Of a stretch of 64,000 nucleotides of DNA, positions 1 to 11,487 are shown piece by piece. The translations under genes were made by a program, and so were the position numbers. How positions within the stretch are numbered: the stretch's first letter is position 1; every line of letters begins with the position of its first letter. This DNA comes from Marinobacter sp. S6332 (lineage in GTDB: Bacteria > Pseudomonadota > Gammaproteobacteria > Pseudomonadales > Oleiphilaceae): positions 62,001 to 126,000 of the forward strand of contig NZ_JALKAP010000003.1 in the NCBI RefSeq assembly GCF_023016045.1, given 5' to 3'. Below the pieces are notes generated by a model, which saw nothing but the letters and a program-made list of their open reading frames with translations, was not told the DNA's origin and did not search any database.

Positions 1-341
1 GCCACTTTTTCGGCAACCAACTCATCGGTTTCCCCGAAAATCTGCCTGCGCTCTGAGTGGCCAACAAGTACGTATTTGCAGCCTGAGTCTTTGGCCATCT
101 CCGAGGAAATTTCGCCCGTATATGCCCCAGACTGCCACTGCCCTACATTCTGAACACCAACTGAAATAGCGCCATCGGCCTGATCCAGTACGTCCCTGAT
201 ATAGATTGCGGGTGGAATAATAACAACCTCCACGCCATTATCAAGAGAGCCAGCCTCTGCCTGAACATAACCCACCAGCTTTTCCGAAAGGCCTTTCGAC
301 CCGTTCATCTTCCAGTTTCCGGCTACAATCTTGCGACGCAT
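1..341 (-). CDS. tpiA: Triosephosphate isomerase, N-terminal part (cut by window edge)
   Basis: Interconverts dihydroxyacetone phosphate and glyceraldehyde 3-phosphate in the cytoplasm (glycolysis and gluconeogenesis). The visible 113 residues begin [14 protein letters not shown], which carries the family's N-x-K motif with the catalytic lysine at residue 11. They run to VGHSERR, which holds the electrophilic histidine, close to the window edge. The catalytic glutamate and the C-terminal half lie outside. The gene follows glmM on the same strand with a gap of about 76 bases, the tail of the ftsH-folP-glmM-tpiA order common in pseudomonads. No terminator is visible between glmM and tpiA, so co-transcription is plausible. 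Confidence 0.96.
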   Translation of the reverse strand, partial: MRRKIVAGNWKMNGSKGLSEKLVGYVQAEAGSLDNGVEVVIIPPAIYIRDVLDQADGAISVGVQNVGQWQSGAYTGEISSEMAKDSGCKYVLVGHSERRQIFGETDELVAEKV

Positions 342-417
342 AACACTTCCCGAATGTTAGGGAGGGCGCACTATACAGCAGTCCCTCAGAACAGACAACA
401 GCTTGAAATCAACAAAA

Positions 418-1761
418 TCAGGGCGTTGAATTTTCCACCACCGCGGCCAGCTTTTTCACAACACGACTTATTTCGTCGGCATTTTGACCTTCCGCCATTA
501 CGCGGATCAAAGGCTCAGTTCCAGACGCTCGCAGCAGAATTCTACCCGAACCTCCAAGCTCCTCTTCGGCCCTCTGTACCGCAGCTACGATATCATCGCG
601 ACTGAACGGGTCAAAGCGAGCTGCAACCCGAACATTAATCATTGTTTGAGGTAACTTGCTCATCTCTCGACGCAGCTCAGCCAACGTCCTTCCTGACTTA
701 CCAATAGCCAAAAGCACCTGAAGCGCTGAGATAATACCATCACCGGTGCTCGTGCAATCACGTATGACCATGTGTCCCGAGCCTTCGCCACCGAGCACCC
801 AGTTGTTGGCAATCAGGCGTTCCATCACATACCGGTCACCAACATTGGCGCGCTCGAAAGAAATACCCATCTCCGTCAACGCCAACTCCACACCCAGATT
901 GGTCATCAGCGTGCCGACCACACCGCCTTTCAGGCGATCCTCTGCAAACCTCTGAGAAGCAATCACATAAAGCAGCTCATCACCGTCAACCTCAGAGCCA
1001 TCGCGATCAACCATAAGCACCCGGTCGCCATCACCGTCGAAGGCGATACCCAAGTCTGCGCCTTTATCAATAACAGCCCGTTTCAGCGCATCAAGGTGGG
1101 TGGAGCCTACATCCAAATTGATGTTGAGCCCGTCTGGCTCCGCACCAATAACAGAAACCCTCGCACCCAGTTCACGAAATACTTTTGGCGCAACGTGATA
1201 AGTAGCCCCATGAGCGCAGTCCAGCACTATCTTCAAGTTATCCAGTGTGAACTCGTTAGGCACGGTGCTTTTGCAGAACTCCACATAACGCCCCGGCGCA
1301 TCTTCTATTCGCGACGCTTTACCTAACTCGCCGGGCTCGCAAACCTCAATCGGCTTATCCAGCCAACGTTCGATTTCAGTTTCCAAAGCATCGTCGAGCT
1401 TGGTGCCGTCCGCGGAGAAAAATTTGATGCCGTTATCATGATGGGGGTTATGGGAGGCACTAATAACGATACCCGCCGACGCGCGGAAAGTACGGGTTAA
1501 ATAGGCAATGGCGGGCGTCGGCATGGGGCCTAATAATTTTACATCCACCCCTGCAGCTGACAATCCGGCCTCCAAAGCTGACTCGAACATATAGCCGGAC
1601 AACCTGGTGTCCTTGCCGATTAACACGCTGTTGCGCTGACCCGCTCTCTTGAACGCTTGCCCGGCAGCCCAACCCAGATGCAACATAAACTCAGGTGTAA
1701 TCGGATGCTCACCGACCTTTCCACGTATGCCATCGGTACCAAAATACCTTCTTCCGGACAT
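418..1761 (-). CDS. glmM: Phosphoglucosamine mutase
   Basis: Converts glucosamine 6-phosphate to glucosamine 1-phosphate, the step before GlmU in UDP-GlcNAc synthesis for peptidoglycan and LPS. The four expected motifs are present: the N-terminal YFGTDGIRG, the active-site loop ISASHNP with the phosphorylated serine near residue 103, the metal loop DGDGDR, and the C-terminal sugar-phosphate loop [13 protein letters not shown] start at the ATG at 1761, giving 447 residues, because [11 protein letters not shown] then lines up with E. coli MSNRKYFGTDG (445 residues). A TTG one codon upstream is possible. The ATG shares a base with the folP stop (TGATG), so translation is probably coupled. Confidence 0.97.
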   Translation of the reverse strand: MSGRRYFGTDGIRGKVGEHPITPEFMLHLGWAAGQAFKRAGQRNSVLIGKDTRLSGYMFESALEAGLSAAGVDVKLLGPMPTPAIAYLTRTFRASAGIVISASHNPHHDNGIKFFSADGTKLDDALETEIERWLDKPIEVCEPGELGKASRIEDAPGRYVEFCKSTVPNEFTLDNLKIVLDCAHGATYHVAPKVFRELGARVSVIGAEPDGLNINLDVGSTHLDALKRAVIDKGADLGIAFDGDGDRVLMVDRDGSEVDGDELLYVIASQRFAEDRLKGGVVGTLMTNLGVELALTEMGISFERANVGDRYVMERLIANNWVLGGEGSGHMVIRDCTSTGDGIISALQVLLAIGKSGRTLAELRREMSKLPQTMINVRVAARFDPFSRDDIVAAVQRAEEELGGSGRILLRASGTEPLIRVMAEGQNADEISRVVKKLAAVVENSTP

Positions 1762-2591
1762 CAAACTACCCCCTTCACGGCCGTCGCAACCTTGACGGCA
1801 TCTATGGTTTCCCTGACATCATGCACGCGGATTATACTCGCACCCTTCATTGCCGATATTGTCGCGGCCGCGATACTGGCTGACAACCTTTCGTCAACTT
1901 CACGGCCGGTGATCTGCCCTAGCATGGATTTTCTGGACATACCCACCAGCACCGGATGTCCCAAAGCCTGAAGCCGCTCCAGCGCAGCCAATAAACGAAG
2001 ATTATGCTCTAGGTTTTTCCCAAAACCGAAACCCGGGTCCAATATTATATTATTTGCCGCAATACCAGCTTGTGCAGCAGCCCTAACACGTTGGGCCAAA
2101 AAATCCCCTACCTCCCGTAGCACGTTACGGTATTCGGGGCGCTCCTGCATGGTTTCCGGCTCACCCTGTATATGCATAACACAAACCGGTACGCGGGCCT
2201 TAGCTGCCGCGGTTAAAGCTCCCTCTCTCTGCAGTGCACGCACATCATTAATCAGCCCAGCTCCAAGCTTTGTTGCCTGAGACATCACCTCGGGAGTGCT
2301 GGTATCCACCGAAACGATAACATCTAAGTCCCGTGAAATAGCTTCAACCACTGGGCAAACTCGATCAAGCTCTTCTTGAACCGATACGCTAGCAGCACCG
2401 GGCCTAGTAGACTCGCCTCCTACGTCAATAAACGCGGCACCATCAGACGCCATTTGTCGCGCCCTTGCCAAGGCCACATCCAGCTGGCTGAACCGACCAC
2501 CGTCAGAGAAAGAATCTGGCGTTACATTGAGTACGCCCATCACATGGCAGCGGGACATATCCAGAACTCGCCCGGCGAAATCTATTTCCAT
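1761..2591 (-). CDS. folP: Dihydropteroate synthase
   Basis: Condenses 6-hydroxymethyl-dihydropterin pyrophosphate with p-aminobenzoate to give dihydropteroate (folate pathway, sulfonamide target). The 276 residues form one TIM-barrel domain with the two signature patterns: [15 protein letters not shown] near residues 18-32 and [11 protein letters not shown] near residues 56-66. It also has the pterin-pyrophosphate ligands in DPGFGFGK and the C-terminal IRVHDV. It is translationally coupled to glmM by a one-base stop/start overlap. An intrinsic terminator lies 46 bases upstream, after ftsH, so folP-glmM needs either read-through or a promoter in a very short space. Confidence 0.97.
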   Translation of the reverse strand: MEIDFAGRVLDMSRCHVMGVLNVTPDSFSDGGRFSQLDVALARARQMASDGAAFIDVGGESTRPGAASVSVQEELDRVCPVVEAISRDLDVIVSVDTSTPEVMSQATKLGAGLINDVRALQREGALTAAAKARVPVCVMHIQGEPETMQERPEYRNVLREVGDFLAQRVRAAAQAGIAANNIILDPGFGFGKNLEHNLRLLAALERLQALGHPVLVGMSRKSMLGQITGREVDERLSASIAAATISAMKGASIIRVHDVRETIDAVKVATAVKGVV

Positions 2592-2636
2592 AGAAAACCT
2601 TTTAAGAATAGGTTCCAGAACCGATAAACAGTTGCC

Positions 2637-2671
2637 GTAAAAAACAAACGCCGCCCTTCAACAGGGCGGCG
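2637..2671 (-). terminator. Intrinsic terminator after ftsH
   Basis: A perfect 9-bp GC-rich stem (arms 2649-2657 and 2663-2671) with a 5-base loop is followed on the minus strand by a T-rich run broken by one G. It lies 34 bases beyond the ftsH stop and just before folP. It would end or attenuate ftsH transcription ahead of folP-glmM. Confidence 0.85.
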
Positions 2672-2704
2672 TAAGTAATCTCAAGCTTGATGTAACCCTG
2701 AGCC

Positions 2705-4639
2705 TCAGTGCTCTCCAGCCGGGCGACCGACATCTGGCCTCTGACTGTCATCAGCAGGCTTGGCCTCTGGAGCCTTGCCCGCATCGTCAGCTTTGACGCC
2801 ACCTGCCGAGCCCCGATCGTCCCAACCCTTCGGCGGGCGAGGAGTACGACCTTCCATGATGTCATCAATCTGGTGACGGTCGATGGTTTCGTACTTCATC
2901 AAAGCCTGAGCCATGGCGTCGAGCTTTTCACGGTTATCAACCAGGATCTGAGTCGCCTTCTCGTAACATGTATCAATGATGTTACGCACTTCTTCATCAA
3001 TCCGCTGCGCGGTCTCCGGAGAGTAGACCGTCTGTGACTGCCCAGCAGAGCGGCCAAGGAACGGCTCTTCGCTATCTGTGTCGTACTGCAGAGGCCCGAG
3101 CTTCTCTGACAACCCCCAGCGAGTAACCATGTTACGCGCCAGACTCGTAGCCCGCTCGATGTCATTAGACGCACCGGTGGTGACCCCGTCGAAGCCTAGG
3201 GTCAATTCTTCAGCGATACGCCCGCCAAACAAACTGCAGATAGAACTAATCAGGAAGCGCTTGCTATGGCTGTACTTATCCTCTTCCGGGAGGAACATAG
3301 TGACACCCAAAGCGCGACCTCGAGGAATAATACTCACCTTGTATACCGGGTCGTGCTCCGGCATCAGGCGGCCGACAATAGCGTGCCCGGCTTCGTGGTA
3401 GGCCGTATTCAGCTTTTCCTTTTCGCTCATCACCATGGACTTGCGCTCGGCGCCCATCATGATTTTATCTTTCGCGAGCTCAAACTCTTCCATGGAGACC
3501 AAACGCTGGTTTCTGCGAGCAGCAAAAAGCGCAGCCTCGTTAACTAGGTTGGCAAGGTCAGCACCGGAGAAGCCGGGAGTACCGCGCGCGATGAATGCGG
3601 GCTCAACGTTCTCATCTAATGGCACTTTTTTCATGTGAACCTTGAGAATCTGTTCACGACCAATAATATCTGGCAAACCGACAACCACCTGACGGTCGAA
3701 ACGACCTGGACGCAGAAGCGCAGGGTCCAGAACATCTGGACGGTTAGTAGCGGCGATAACGATAACGCCCTCGTTGCCCTCAAAGCCGTCCATTTCGACA
3801 AGAAGCTGGTTTAGGGTTTGCTCACGCTCGTCGTGGCCTCCACCCATACCAGCGCCACGGTGACGACCGACGGCGTCGATTTCATCAATAAAGATGATGC
3901 AGGGGCTCTGCTTCTTGGCTTGCTCGAACATATCCCGCACCCGGGATGCGCCAACACCTACAAACATTTCGACGAAGTCGGAACCGGAAATCGAGAAAAA
4001 AGGAACTTTAGCCTCGCCCGCGATTGCCTTGGCAAGAAGGGTTTTACCGGTACCCGGCTGCCCGACCATCAAAACACCTTTAGGGATGCTGCCACCTAGA
4101 CGCTGAAATTTGCTGGGATCCCGAAGGAAGTCCACCAGCTCTTTTACGTCTTCCTTGGCTTCATCCACACCAGCCACGTCTGCGAACGTGGTCTTGATCT
4201 GATCTTCGCTCATCAAGCGCGCTTTACTTTTACCAAACGACATGGGGCCTTTGCCGCCTCCGCCGCCTTGCATCTGGCGCATGAAGAACACAAACAGCGC
4301 AATAATAATCAGTATCGGGAATGCCGCGACTAAAAGCTGCGTCCACAGGCTCTGGCGTTCGGGCTGTTTGCCGATCACTTCAACCTGATTTGCAAGCAGA
4401 TCGTCCATCAGCTTGTTATCCGCCACCTGAGGGCGAATCGTCTCAAACTGGGATCCATCGCCACGGGTGCCCTGAATTTCCAGACCATCAATGGTGACTC
4501 TGTTGACTTGGCCCTGCTGAACCATTTCAACGAATTGGGAATAATTGACTTGCTGCCCGCTGGTGGTGGGAGAAAAATTCTGAAACACCATCAACAGAAC
4601 AGCGGCTATGATTAGCCAAAGAACCAGATTTTTTGCCAT
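2705..4639 (-). CDS. ftsH: ATP-dependent zinc metalloprotease FtsH
   Basis: Membrane-anchored AAA+ protease that degrades misfolded membrane proteins and regulators such as LpxC and sigma-32. It has an N-terminal membrane helix (residues 4-20), a periplasmic domain, and a second helix near 100-120. The AAA module has Walker A GQPGTGKT near 193-200, Walker B IIFIDEID near 248-255, and a second region of homology ending RPGRFDR. The zinc motif HEAGH is near 415-419. The ATG at 4639 gives 644 residues and aligns MAKNLVLW with E. coli MAKNLILW. A TTG three codons upstream (4648) has a better AGGTGA ribosome site and cannot be excluded. rlmE, normally just upstream, is absent. Confidence 0.97.
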   Translation of the reverse strand: MAKNLVLWLIIAAVLLMVFQNFSPTTSGQQVNYSQFVEMVQQGQVNRVTIDGLEIQGTRGDGSQFETIRPQVADNKLMDDLLANQVEVIGKQPERQSLWTQLLVAAFPILIIIALFVFFMRQMQGGGGGKGPMSFGKSKARLMSEDQIKTTFADVAGVDEAKEDVKELVDFLRDPSKFQRLGGSIPKGVLMVGQPGTGKTLLAKAIAGEAKVPFFSISGSDFVEMFVGVGASRVRDMFEQAKKQSPCIIFIDEIDAVGRHRGAGMGGGHDEREQTLNQLLVEMDGFEGNEGVIVIAATNRPDVLDPALLRPGRFDRQVVVGLPDIIGREQILKVHMKKVPLDENVEPAFIARGTPGFSGADLANLVNEAALFAARRNQRLVSMEEFELAKDKIMMGAERKSMVMSEKEKLNTAYHEAGHAIVGRLMPEHDPVYKVSIIPRGRALGVTMFLPEEDKYSHSKRFLISSICSLFGGRIAEELTLGFDGVTTGASNDIERATSLARNMVTRWGLSEKLGPLQYDTDSEEPFLGRSAGQSQTVYSPETAQRIDEEVRNIIDTCYEKATQILVDNREKLDAMAQALMKYETIDRHQIDDIMEGRTPRPPKGWDDRGSAGGVKADDAGKAPEAKPADDSQRPDVGRPAGEH

Positions 4640-4968
4640 ATCGCTCAAGGATCATCACCTGTGAATTGAAGAGCGGGCCGTCGAAGGAACCACTCTTTAC
4701 CGACACCTTACACCAATTGTACGTCTATCCACCAGAAACGGCCCATCCGTAACGGCCCCAGAAAAACGCAGCTGCGGATCAACCTGAATGCACTCGATGC
4801 GCCGGATAAATCCCCATATACGTTATATGTGGGTTTCATCTCGGAAATTACAACGCCTGCAGGGTGATCTGTATACAAGGTTGTCTGTTACAATCCGCCA
4901 ATTATACGACGTTGCCAGCGAATATACCGCTGACCTTTTGTTAATTGCACCGATAAAGAGATTACATC
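4640..4968. other. Divergent intergenic region ftsH/yhbY, no gene
   Basis: These 329 bases separate divergent ftsH and yhbY. I see no open frame with a ribosome site and no rlmE remnant; RlmE would need about 620 bases. The region holds a candidate yhbY promoter (4881-4908) and an imperfect palindrome around 4812-4834 (CCCATATA / TATATGTGGG arms). Confidence 0.6.
4881..4908 (+). promoter_or_regulatory. Candidate sigma-70 promoter for yhbY
   Basis: TTGTCT, a 16-base spacer and TATACG lie about 60 bases before the yhbY start codon. The -35 and -10 each have two mismatches, so this is plausible but not strong. Confidence 0.4.
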
Positions 4969-5280
4969 ATGAGCCTTTCAGCGGAACAGCGCCGGGAATA
5001 CCGGGCCATCGCCCACAACCTGAAGCCCGTCATTATTGTGGGCGACAAGGGCCTCACCGAGAACCTTCAGGAAGAGCTGGATCGCGCTCTGAACGACCAC
5101 GAACTCATCAAGATAAAAGTGGCAAGTCAGGATCGAGAAGCTCGTCAGGAAGCAATCAACGCCCTATGCGAAGCCAGCGGTGCCGAAGTGGTGCAGACTA
5201 TCGGGAAAATTGCCGTTCTGATGCGCAGAGCCAAAAAGCCCAACCCGAAGCTTTCCAACCTGCTACGCCACAAAAACTGA
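4969..5280 (+). CDS. yhbY: Ribosome-assembly RNA-binding protein YhbY (CRM domain)
   Basis: A single CRM-domain protein of 103 residues that associates with the pre-50S ribosomal subunit in E. coli. The family signature is clear: LSAEQRREYRAIAHNLKPVI, the loop VGDKGLTEN (GxxG-type RNA contact) near residues 24-32, HELIKIKV near 44-51, and the final QTIGKIAVLMRRAKKPNP. The length equals the family norm. It stands alone on the plus strand between divergent ftsH and convergent greA, with which it shares a bidirectional terminator. Confidence 0.94.
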   Translation: MSLSAEQRREYRAIAHNLKPVIIVGDKGLTENLQEELDRALNDHELIKIKVASQDREARQEAINALCEASGAEVVQTIGKIAVLMRRAKKPNPKLSNLLRHKN

Positions 5281-5302
5281 CGCTTGCGAAAGCTGTAAAA
5301 AC

Positions 5303-5336
5303 AAAAAACCGGCTGCATAAATACAGCCGGTTTTTT
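5303..5336. terminator. Bidirectional terminator between yhbY and greA
   Basis: Stem CCGGCTG (5309-5315) pairs with CAGCCGG (5324-5330), flanked by six A on the left and six T on the right. It therefore works as an intrinsic terminator in both directions, for yhbY (+) and greA (-). Confidence 0.92.
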
Positions 5337-5377
5337 GCTTTCTCGGGCGCAGGGTAACTAAACCGGCGCCCATCGAA

Positions 5378-5857
5378 TCAGATGTATTCCACCTTTCCGA
5401 TTTCGTATTCCACTGTGCCCGACGGCACGCGAATAGCGACAACGTCGTCTTCATTTTTGCCAACTAGCGCACGGGCAATGGGCGAAGATATCGACAATTT
5501 GCCTTCCTTGATATCCGCCTCATCCTCACCGACGATTTTGTAGACAACTTCCTCGTCTGTATCCACATTCAGCAAATGCACTGTGGTGCCGAAAATGACC
5601 CTGCCGGTATTTTCCATTTCCGTAACATCAATCACCTGCGCGGCAGAAAGCTTGCCTTCTATTTCCTGAATCCGGCCCTCAATAAAGCTTTGCTGTTCAC
5701 GGGCAGCGTGGTACTCGGCGTTTTCTTTGAGGTCACCGTGCTCACGGGCATCCGAAATCGCCGCAATAACTCGCGGACGATCCTTGGATTTCAGCTGCTG
5801 AAGCTCCTCACGTAGGCGGGCTTCGCCCGCTTTGGTCATAGGTACTCTTTCACTCAT
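5378..5857 (-). CDS. greA: Transcription elongation factor GreA
   Basis: Rescues backtracked RNA polymerase by stimulating cleavage of the transcript 3' end. The 159 residues match the E. coli length (158). The N-terminal coiled coil carries the family motif [20 protein letters not shown] near residues 37-56, whose tip acids (D41, E44) reach the polymerase active site. The C-terminal FKBP-like domain follows ([10 protein letters not shown]...EIGKVEYI). It starts four bases after the carB stop, so its ribosome site lies inside carB and it is probably co-transcribed with carAB, as in pseudomonads. Confidence 0.97.
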   Translation of the reverse strand: MSERVPMTKAGEARLREELQQLKSKDRPRVIAAISDAREHGDLKENAEYHAAREQQSFIEGRIQEIEGKLSAAQVIDVTEMENTGRVIFGTTVHLLNVDTDEEVVYKIVGEDEADIKEGKLSISSPIARALVGKNEDDVVAIRVPSGTVEYEIGKVEYI

Positions 5858-5861
5858 AATC

Positions 5862-8800
5862 TTACTTCCCTGCGTGAAGGTCTTGCAGGCGGCGTACTGT
5901 GCGCTCCGGGCCGAACTTGATAGCCCGACAGAAGGCTTCGCCGCCAGCCAGTGTTGTTGTATAAGCTACTTTGGTCTGCAGAGCTGACTGACGAATCTGC
6001 GCCGAGTCAGACACAGCCTTGCGGCCCTCAGTGGTGTTAATAATGAGCTGGACCTGACCGTTCTTAATGGCGTCGACAATGTGCGGCCGCCCTTCTCCCA
6101 CCTTATTAACTCGAGCTACCTCAATGCCTTGCTCACGGAGTGCTTTCGCCGTACCAGTAGTAGCGACAAGCTGGAAGCCAATATCAACCAAATCCCGGGC
6201 AAGCTGAATGGCGCCTGCCTTGTCCACATCACGAACCGACATGAACACCGTACCACTGGAAGGCAAGCGCTCTCCAATGGCTAGCGACGCCTTAGCAAAG
6301 GCCTCATCGAAGCTGTCGCCCAGCCCCATTACTTCGCCCGTTGATTTCATTTCGGGCCCAAGAATCGGATCCACCGAGGGGAACTTGTTGAATGGGAACA
6401 CTGACTCTTTTACCGCGTAATAGCTAGGCACAACTTCTTTAGTAAAGCCTTGTTCCGCAAGGGAGGTGCCAGCCATTACTCGCGCCGCCACTTTCGCCAG
6501 AGACACACCAATGGCCTTTGATACAAACGGCACGGTTCTTGAGGCACGGGGGTTAACTTCGATCACGTAGATCTCGTCATCCTGCCAAGCCAACTGCACA
6601 TTCATCAAGCCGATCACTTCTAATTCGATGGCCATTTTTCTGACCGCCTCACGCATTGCGTCTTGAACATCGGCAGGCAGCGTGTAGGGCGGCAAGGAGC
6701 AAGCAGAATCACCGGAGTGAATGCCCGCCTGCTCAATATGCTGCATGATGCCGCCAATAACCACATCCTTGCCGTCACAAATGGCGTCTATATCAACCTC
6801 AATGGCAGCATTCAGGAAGTGGTCCAGCAATACCGGGCTGTCGTTGGATACAAGAACAGCACTGCGCATGTAGCGTACCAGCTCATCTTCGCCGTATACG
6901 ATTTCCATAGCACGGCCGCCCAGCACGTAGGATGGACGCACCACCAGCGGGTAGCCAATCTCACTGGCCGCAACTATGCCTTCTTCAAGGCTGCGCACAG
7001 TAGCGTTTTCCGGCTGCTTGAGACCCAAACGCTGAATCATCTGCTGGAACCGCTCACGATCTTCCGCGCGGTCAATGGCGTCCGGGCTGGTGCCGATGAT
7101 GGGCACACCTGCAGCTTCCAGACCTCGTGCCAGCTTCAGCGGAGTCTGGCCACCGTACTGGACGATCACACCCTTGGGCTTCTCGATGTTGATGATTTCC
7201 AGCACATCTTCCAGCGTAATCGGCTCAAAATACAGCCGGTCAGAGGTGTCGTAATCGGTGGAGACGGTTTCCGGGTTGCAGTTGATCATGATGGTTTCGT
7301 AGCCATCTTCGCGCATGGCAAAGGCTGCGTGCACGCAGCAATAATCAAACTCGATGCCCTGTCCAATGCGGTTAGGACCACCGCCAATAACAACAATTTT
7401 CTCACGATCACTGGGCGCCGCTTCGCACTCCTCCTCGTAGGTGGAGTACATGTAGGCTGTAGCCGAAGCAAACTCGGCGGCACAGCTGTCCACACGCTTG
7501 TATACCGGGCGGATGTCTAAATCGTGCCGCAACTTGCGAAGACTCACATCTGTGATACCCAGCAACTTGGCCAAGCGGGCGTCAGAGAAGCCTTTGCGCT
7601 TGAGTCGGAACAAAGTGGCATGATCGATATCGGCTTTACCGGCAGACTTCAGGGCCTGCTCTTCGCGGATAAGATCTTCGATCTGCACCAGATACCAGGG
7701 GTCCACTTTGGTGAACTCGAACACATCTTCCACGCTCAGCCCGGCGCGGAAAGCATCACCGATGTACCAAATACGATCAGCGCCGGGAACGCTAAGTTCG
7801 CGAGTTAGGGTTTCGCGGGAGCTTTCGGAGGTGAACTCTTCAAGCTTCTCATCAAACCCGTCAGAGCCTACTTCTAGCCCTCGCAGGGCTTTCTGCAGAG
7901 ACTCTTGGAAGGTGCGGCCAATGGCCATAACTTCGCCAACAGACTTCATCTGGGTGGTTAGACGTGCATCGGCCTGCGGGAATTTTTCAAAGGTAAACCG
8001 GGGGATTTTCGTAACCACGTAATCAATACTAGGCTCGAAAGATGCCGGTGTTATGCCGCCGGTTATCTCGTTGCGTAGCTCGTCCAGCGTGTAGCCTATT
8101 GCGAGCTTGGCGGCAACTTTAGCAATCGGGAAGCCCGTTGCTTTGGAGGCGAGAGCCGACGACCGGGATACCCTAGGGTTCATCTCGATAACGACCATAC
8201 GGCCGGTGTCCGGATGGATACCAAACTGTACGTTGGAGCCGCCGGTTTCCACACCAATTTCGCGCAACACAGCCAGCGAGGCATCGCGCATGATCTGGTA
8301 TTCCTTGTCGGTCAGCGTCTGGGCTGGCGCAACAGTGATGGAATCGCCGGTGTGGACGCCCATGGCGTCAAAGTTCTCAATGGAGCACACGATAATGCAG
8401 TTGTCCGCTTTGTCGCGCACAACCTCCATTTCGTACTCTTTCCAACCAATCAACGACTCATCGATAAGTAGTTCGTTGGTGGGGGAAAGGTCGAGGCCGC
8501 GGGTACAAATTTCTTCAAACTCGTCCCGGTTGTATGCGATACCACCACCAGAGCCGCCCATAGTGAACGACGGACGAATAATGCACGGGAAGCCGATATC
8601 TTCAGCAACTTTCCAGGCTTCTTCCATGGTGTGTGCAATGGAGGCACGCGGGCACTCCAGACCGATGGCCTTCATGGCCTTATCGAAACGACTCCGGTCT
8701 TCGGCCTTGTCGATGGTATCGGCGTTGGCGCCAATCATTTCAACGCCGTGCTCAGCCAGAACCCCGTGCTTTTCTAATTCCAGCGCGCAATTCAGCGCAG

Positions 8801-9080
8801 TCTGGCCGCCCATTGTAGGCAGTACGGCATCGGGTTTCTCTTTTTCAATGATTTTGGCAACAGTTTGCCAGGTGATCGGCTCGATGTAGGTGGCATCTGC
8901 CATCACCGGGTCGGTCATGATGGTGGCCGGGTTCGAGTTAACCAGAATGACGCGGTAGCCTTCCTCACGCAGGGCTTTACAGGCCTGAGCTCCGGAGTAG
9001 TCAAATTCGCACGCCTGCCCGATTACAATCGGGCCTGCGCCCAGAATCAGGATGCTTTTAATATCGGTCCGTTTTGGCAT
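5862..9080 (-). CDS. carB: Carbamoyl-phosphate synthase large subunit
   Basis: Makes carbamoyl phosphate from bicarbonate, ammonia (delivered by CarA) and two ATP, feeding arginine and pyrimidine synthesis. The 1072 residues show the standard duplication. The first half (about 1-400) has an ATP-grasp fold with [19 protein letters not shown] and is followed by the oligomerisation domain. The second half (about 555-930) has [19 protein letters not shown]-terminal MGS-like allosteric domain (about 940-1072) would bind UMP and ornithine. No frameshift or missing block is seen. Several long antisense frames inside this gene are coding shadows. Confidence 0.98.
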   Translation of the reverse strand: MPKRTDIKSILILGAGPIVIGQACEFDYSGAQACKALREEGYRVILVNSNPATIMTDPVMADATYIEPITWQTVAKIIEKEKPDAVLPTMGGQTALNCALELEKHGVLAEHGVEMIGANADTIDKAEDRSRFDKAMKAIGLECPRASIAHTMEEAWKVAEDIGFPCIIRPSFTMGGSGGGIAYNRDEFEEICTRGLDLSPTNELLIDESLIGWKEYEMEVVRDKADNCIIVCSIENFDAMGVHTGDSITVAPAQTLTDKEYQIMRDASLAVLREIGVETGGSNVQFGIHPDTGRMVVIEMNPRVSRSSALASKATGFPIAKVAAKLAIGYTLDELRNEITGGITPASFEPSIDYVVTKIPRFTFEKFPQADARLTTQMKSVGEVMAIGRTFQESLQKALRGLEVGSDGFDEKLEEFTSESSRETLTRELSVPGADRIWYIGDAFRAGLSVEDVFEFTKVDPWYLVQIEDLIREEQALKSAGKADIDHATLFRLKRKGFSDARLAKLLGITDVSLRKLRHDLDIRPVYKRVDSCAAEFASATAYMYSTYEEECEAAPSDREKIVVIGGGPNRIGQGIEFDYCCVHAAFAMREDGYETIMINCNPETVSTDYDTSDRLYFEPITLEDVLEIINIEKPKGVIVQYGGQTPLKLARGLEAAGVPIIGTSPDAIDRAEDRERFQQMIQRLGLKQPENATVRSLEEGIVAASEIGYPLVVRPSYVLGGRAMEIVYGEDELVRYMRSAVLVSNDSPVLLDHFLNAAIEVDIDAICDGKDVVIGGIMQHIEQAGIHSGDSACSLPPYTLPADVQDAMREAVRKMAIELEVIGLMNVQLAWQDDEIYVIEVNPRASRTVPFVSKAIGVSLAKVAARVMAGTSLAEQGFTKEVVPSYYAVKESVFPFNKFPSVDPILGPEMKSTGEVMGLGDSFDEAFAKASLAIGERLPSSGTVFMSVRDVDKAGAIQLARDLVDIGFQLVATTGTAKALREQGIEVARVNKVGEGRPHIVDAIKNGQVQLIINTTEGRKAVSDSAQIRQSALQTKVAYTTTLAGGEAFCRAIKFGPERTVRRLQDLHAGK

Positions 9081-9169
9081 GTCTTGGTAAACCTGTCAGC
9101 AACATTTAAATTCTTGCAGCGCAAAAACGCGGCGCGTGTCTGGGTGACGTTTTTGTCTTTGGTCCGGCG

Positions 9170-10300
9170 TTAAGCCGAACGGGCCTCCATCAGCCGAATG
9201 AACTCGTCAAATAAAGGCGCCACATCACCGGGCCCCGGGCTCGCCTCTGGGTGTCCCTGAAAACTGAATGCTGGCTTGTCGGTGCGGCGAACGCCTTGCA
9301 AAGTGCCGTCGAACAGCGATTTGTGGGTTACTTCCAGCACGGAGGGTAATGAAGCTTCGTCCACCGCAAACCCGTGGTTCTGGCTGGTAATCATGACGGT
9401 GTTGTTTTCGAGGCGCTGCACCGGATGGTTGGCGCCGTGATGGCCATGCTTCATCTTCATGCTTTTCGCACCACTGGCAATGGCCAGAAGCTGGTGTCCC
9501 AAACAGATGCCAAATACGGGAATTTCAGTTTCGAGCACGTTTTGAATGGCCTTGATTGCGTAGTCACAAGGTTCTGGGTCGCCAGGGCCATTGGACAGGA
9601 AGATGCCATCAGGGTTCATAGCCAATACTTCTGATGCTGGTGTTTGAGCAGGCACAACGGTTACTTCGCAACCGCGAGCTGCGAGCATACGCAATATGTT
9701 GAACTTCACGCCGTAATCCCAAGCTACAACTTTGAACTTTTGTTGGCTATTTTCTGCGTAGCCTTCACCGAGTGTCCATTCGCCTTGAGTCCATTTGTAG
9801 GGCTTTTCGCAGGTAACGACTTTGGCCAGATCCATGCCTTCGAGCCCGGGAAACGCGTTGGCAAGCTCCAGTGCGCGTTCTGCCGTGGCATTTGCTCCGG
9901 CTACAATAGCACCACTCTGTGAGCCTTTATCGCGGAGGATACGCGTAAGGCGACGGGTATCAATATCGGCGATCCCGACAATGTTGTTGCTTCGCAGGTA
10001 TTCGTCCAGCGATTCGGTGCTGCGCCAGTTACTAGCCACTAGGGGCAGATCTCGGATGATCAGGCCAGCGGCTTGAATGCGATCTGACTCTACATCTACT
10101 TCGTTCACGCCGGTGTTGCCGATGTGAGGATAGGTCAGGGTAACGAGCTGGCGGGCGTAGGACGGATCGGTCAATATTTCTTGGTAGCCGGTCATGGCGG
10201 TGTTAAACACCACTTCGCCGCTGGTTTCGCCGTCAGCGCCAATAGCGGTGCCGTAAAACAGGCTTCCGTCTGCGAGTGCAAGGATTGCGGGTGTGCTCAA
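9170..10300 (-). CDS. carA: Carbamoyl-phosphate synthase small (glutaminase) subunit
   Basis: Hydrolyses glutamine and channels ammonia to CarB. It has an N-terminal CPSase small-chain domain and a class I glutamine amidotransferase domain from about residue 190. The nucleophile is C266 in FGICLGHQ, and the His/Glu pair is in [11 protein letters not shown] start at the TTG at 10300 (376 residues): GAGGAT lies 8 bases upstream, and [12 protein letters not shown] aligns with the pseudomonad N-terminus. The upstream ATG (10315) has no ribosome site. The long leader contains a promoter and an intrinsic terminator, described separately, suggesting attenuation. Confidence 0.96.
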   Translation of the reverse strand: MSTPAILALADGSLFYGTAIGADGETSGEVVFNTAMTGYQEILTDPSYARQLVTLTYPHIGNTGVNEVDVESDRIQAAGLIIRDLPLVASNWRSTESLDEYLRSNNIVGIADIDTRRLTRILRDKGSQSGAIVAGANATAERALELANAFPGLEGMDLAKVVTCEKPYKWTQGEWTLGEGYAENSQQKFKVVAWDYGVKFNILRMLAARGCEVTVVPAQTPASEVLAMNPDGIFLSNGPGDPEPCDYAIKAIQNVLETEIPVFGICLGHQLLAIASGAKSMKMKHGHHGANHPVQRLENNTVMITSQNHGFAVDEASLPSVLEVTHKSLFDGTLQGVRRTDKPAFSFQGHPEASPGPGDVAPLFDEFIRLMEARSA

Positions 10301-10369
10301 GGCTTGTATCCTCATCGGGTGGCGTTTCGGTTCGTCACGTGCAGGAACGCAAGCGCAAATTCAGGTCGC

Positions 10370-10409
10370 AAAAAAGCGAGAGGGAGTAAAAACTCCGTCC
10401 CGCTTTTTT
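10370..10409 (-). terminator. Attenuator-like terminator in the carA leader
   Basis: A 12-bp stem with two mismatches (arms 10376-10387 and 10392-10403, loop AAAA) is flanked by six A and six T. On the minus strand it sits downstream of the carA promoter and about 70 bases before the carA start, where it would end leader transcripts unless antitermination occurs. A small GGGAC/GTCCC hairpin lies just upstream in the leader. Confidence 0.75.
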
Positions 10410-10477
10410 GTTATCCGGGGACTTTATTTGTCCCTTGGGCTTTTAAAAGCCTACGCTTGCTGCAGTTAAACCGCCTT

Positions 10478-10506
10478 ATTATATAAAAATTGCGGTTTTG
10501 TGTCCA
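10478..10506 (-). promoter_or_regulatory. Sigma-70 promoter for carAB
   Basis: On the minus strand TGGACA (10506-10501), a 17-base spacer and a perfect TATAAT (10483-10478) form a near-consensus promoter. It produces a leader of roughly 170 bases before carA. Confidence 0.8.
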
Positions 10507-10533
10507 TGTAAAATGTCACATGACTCCTGCACC

Positions 10534-10645
10534 GGTGGCGCACTGGGATCATCGTCCGGGAAACGCTACAAGCACTTCCCTGTGCGCTTGTCTCCGGCCG
10601 TCCATGGCCTCCGACATTCCCGGACGATGATCCCAGCCCGCCACC
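10534..10645. repeat. Long inverted repeat (29-bp arms) between dapB and carA
   Basis: The arms 10534-10562 and 10617-10645 are complementary at 27 of 29 positions, and the inner 20 bp (10543-10562 with 10617-10636) are perfect. The 54-base interior has smaller hairpins of its own (ACAAGC/GCTTGT; GGCC/GGCC). There is no T-run, so it is not a standard terminator. It resembles a palindromic intergenic repeat or small non-autonomous element. The 10316-10662 gap otherwise holds only the carA leader and promoter. Confidence 0.85.
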
Positions 10646-10662
10646 TCAGAGCTGCCTTTGAC

Positions 10663-11487
<825 letters not shown>

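Noticed and set aside
6663..7520. Long (285-codon) plus-strand open frame
   Set aside because: Antisense shadow of carB; the minus strand clearly encodes CarB motifs and the plus frame has no ribosome site or family.
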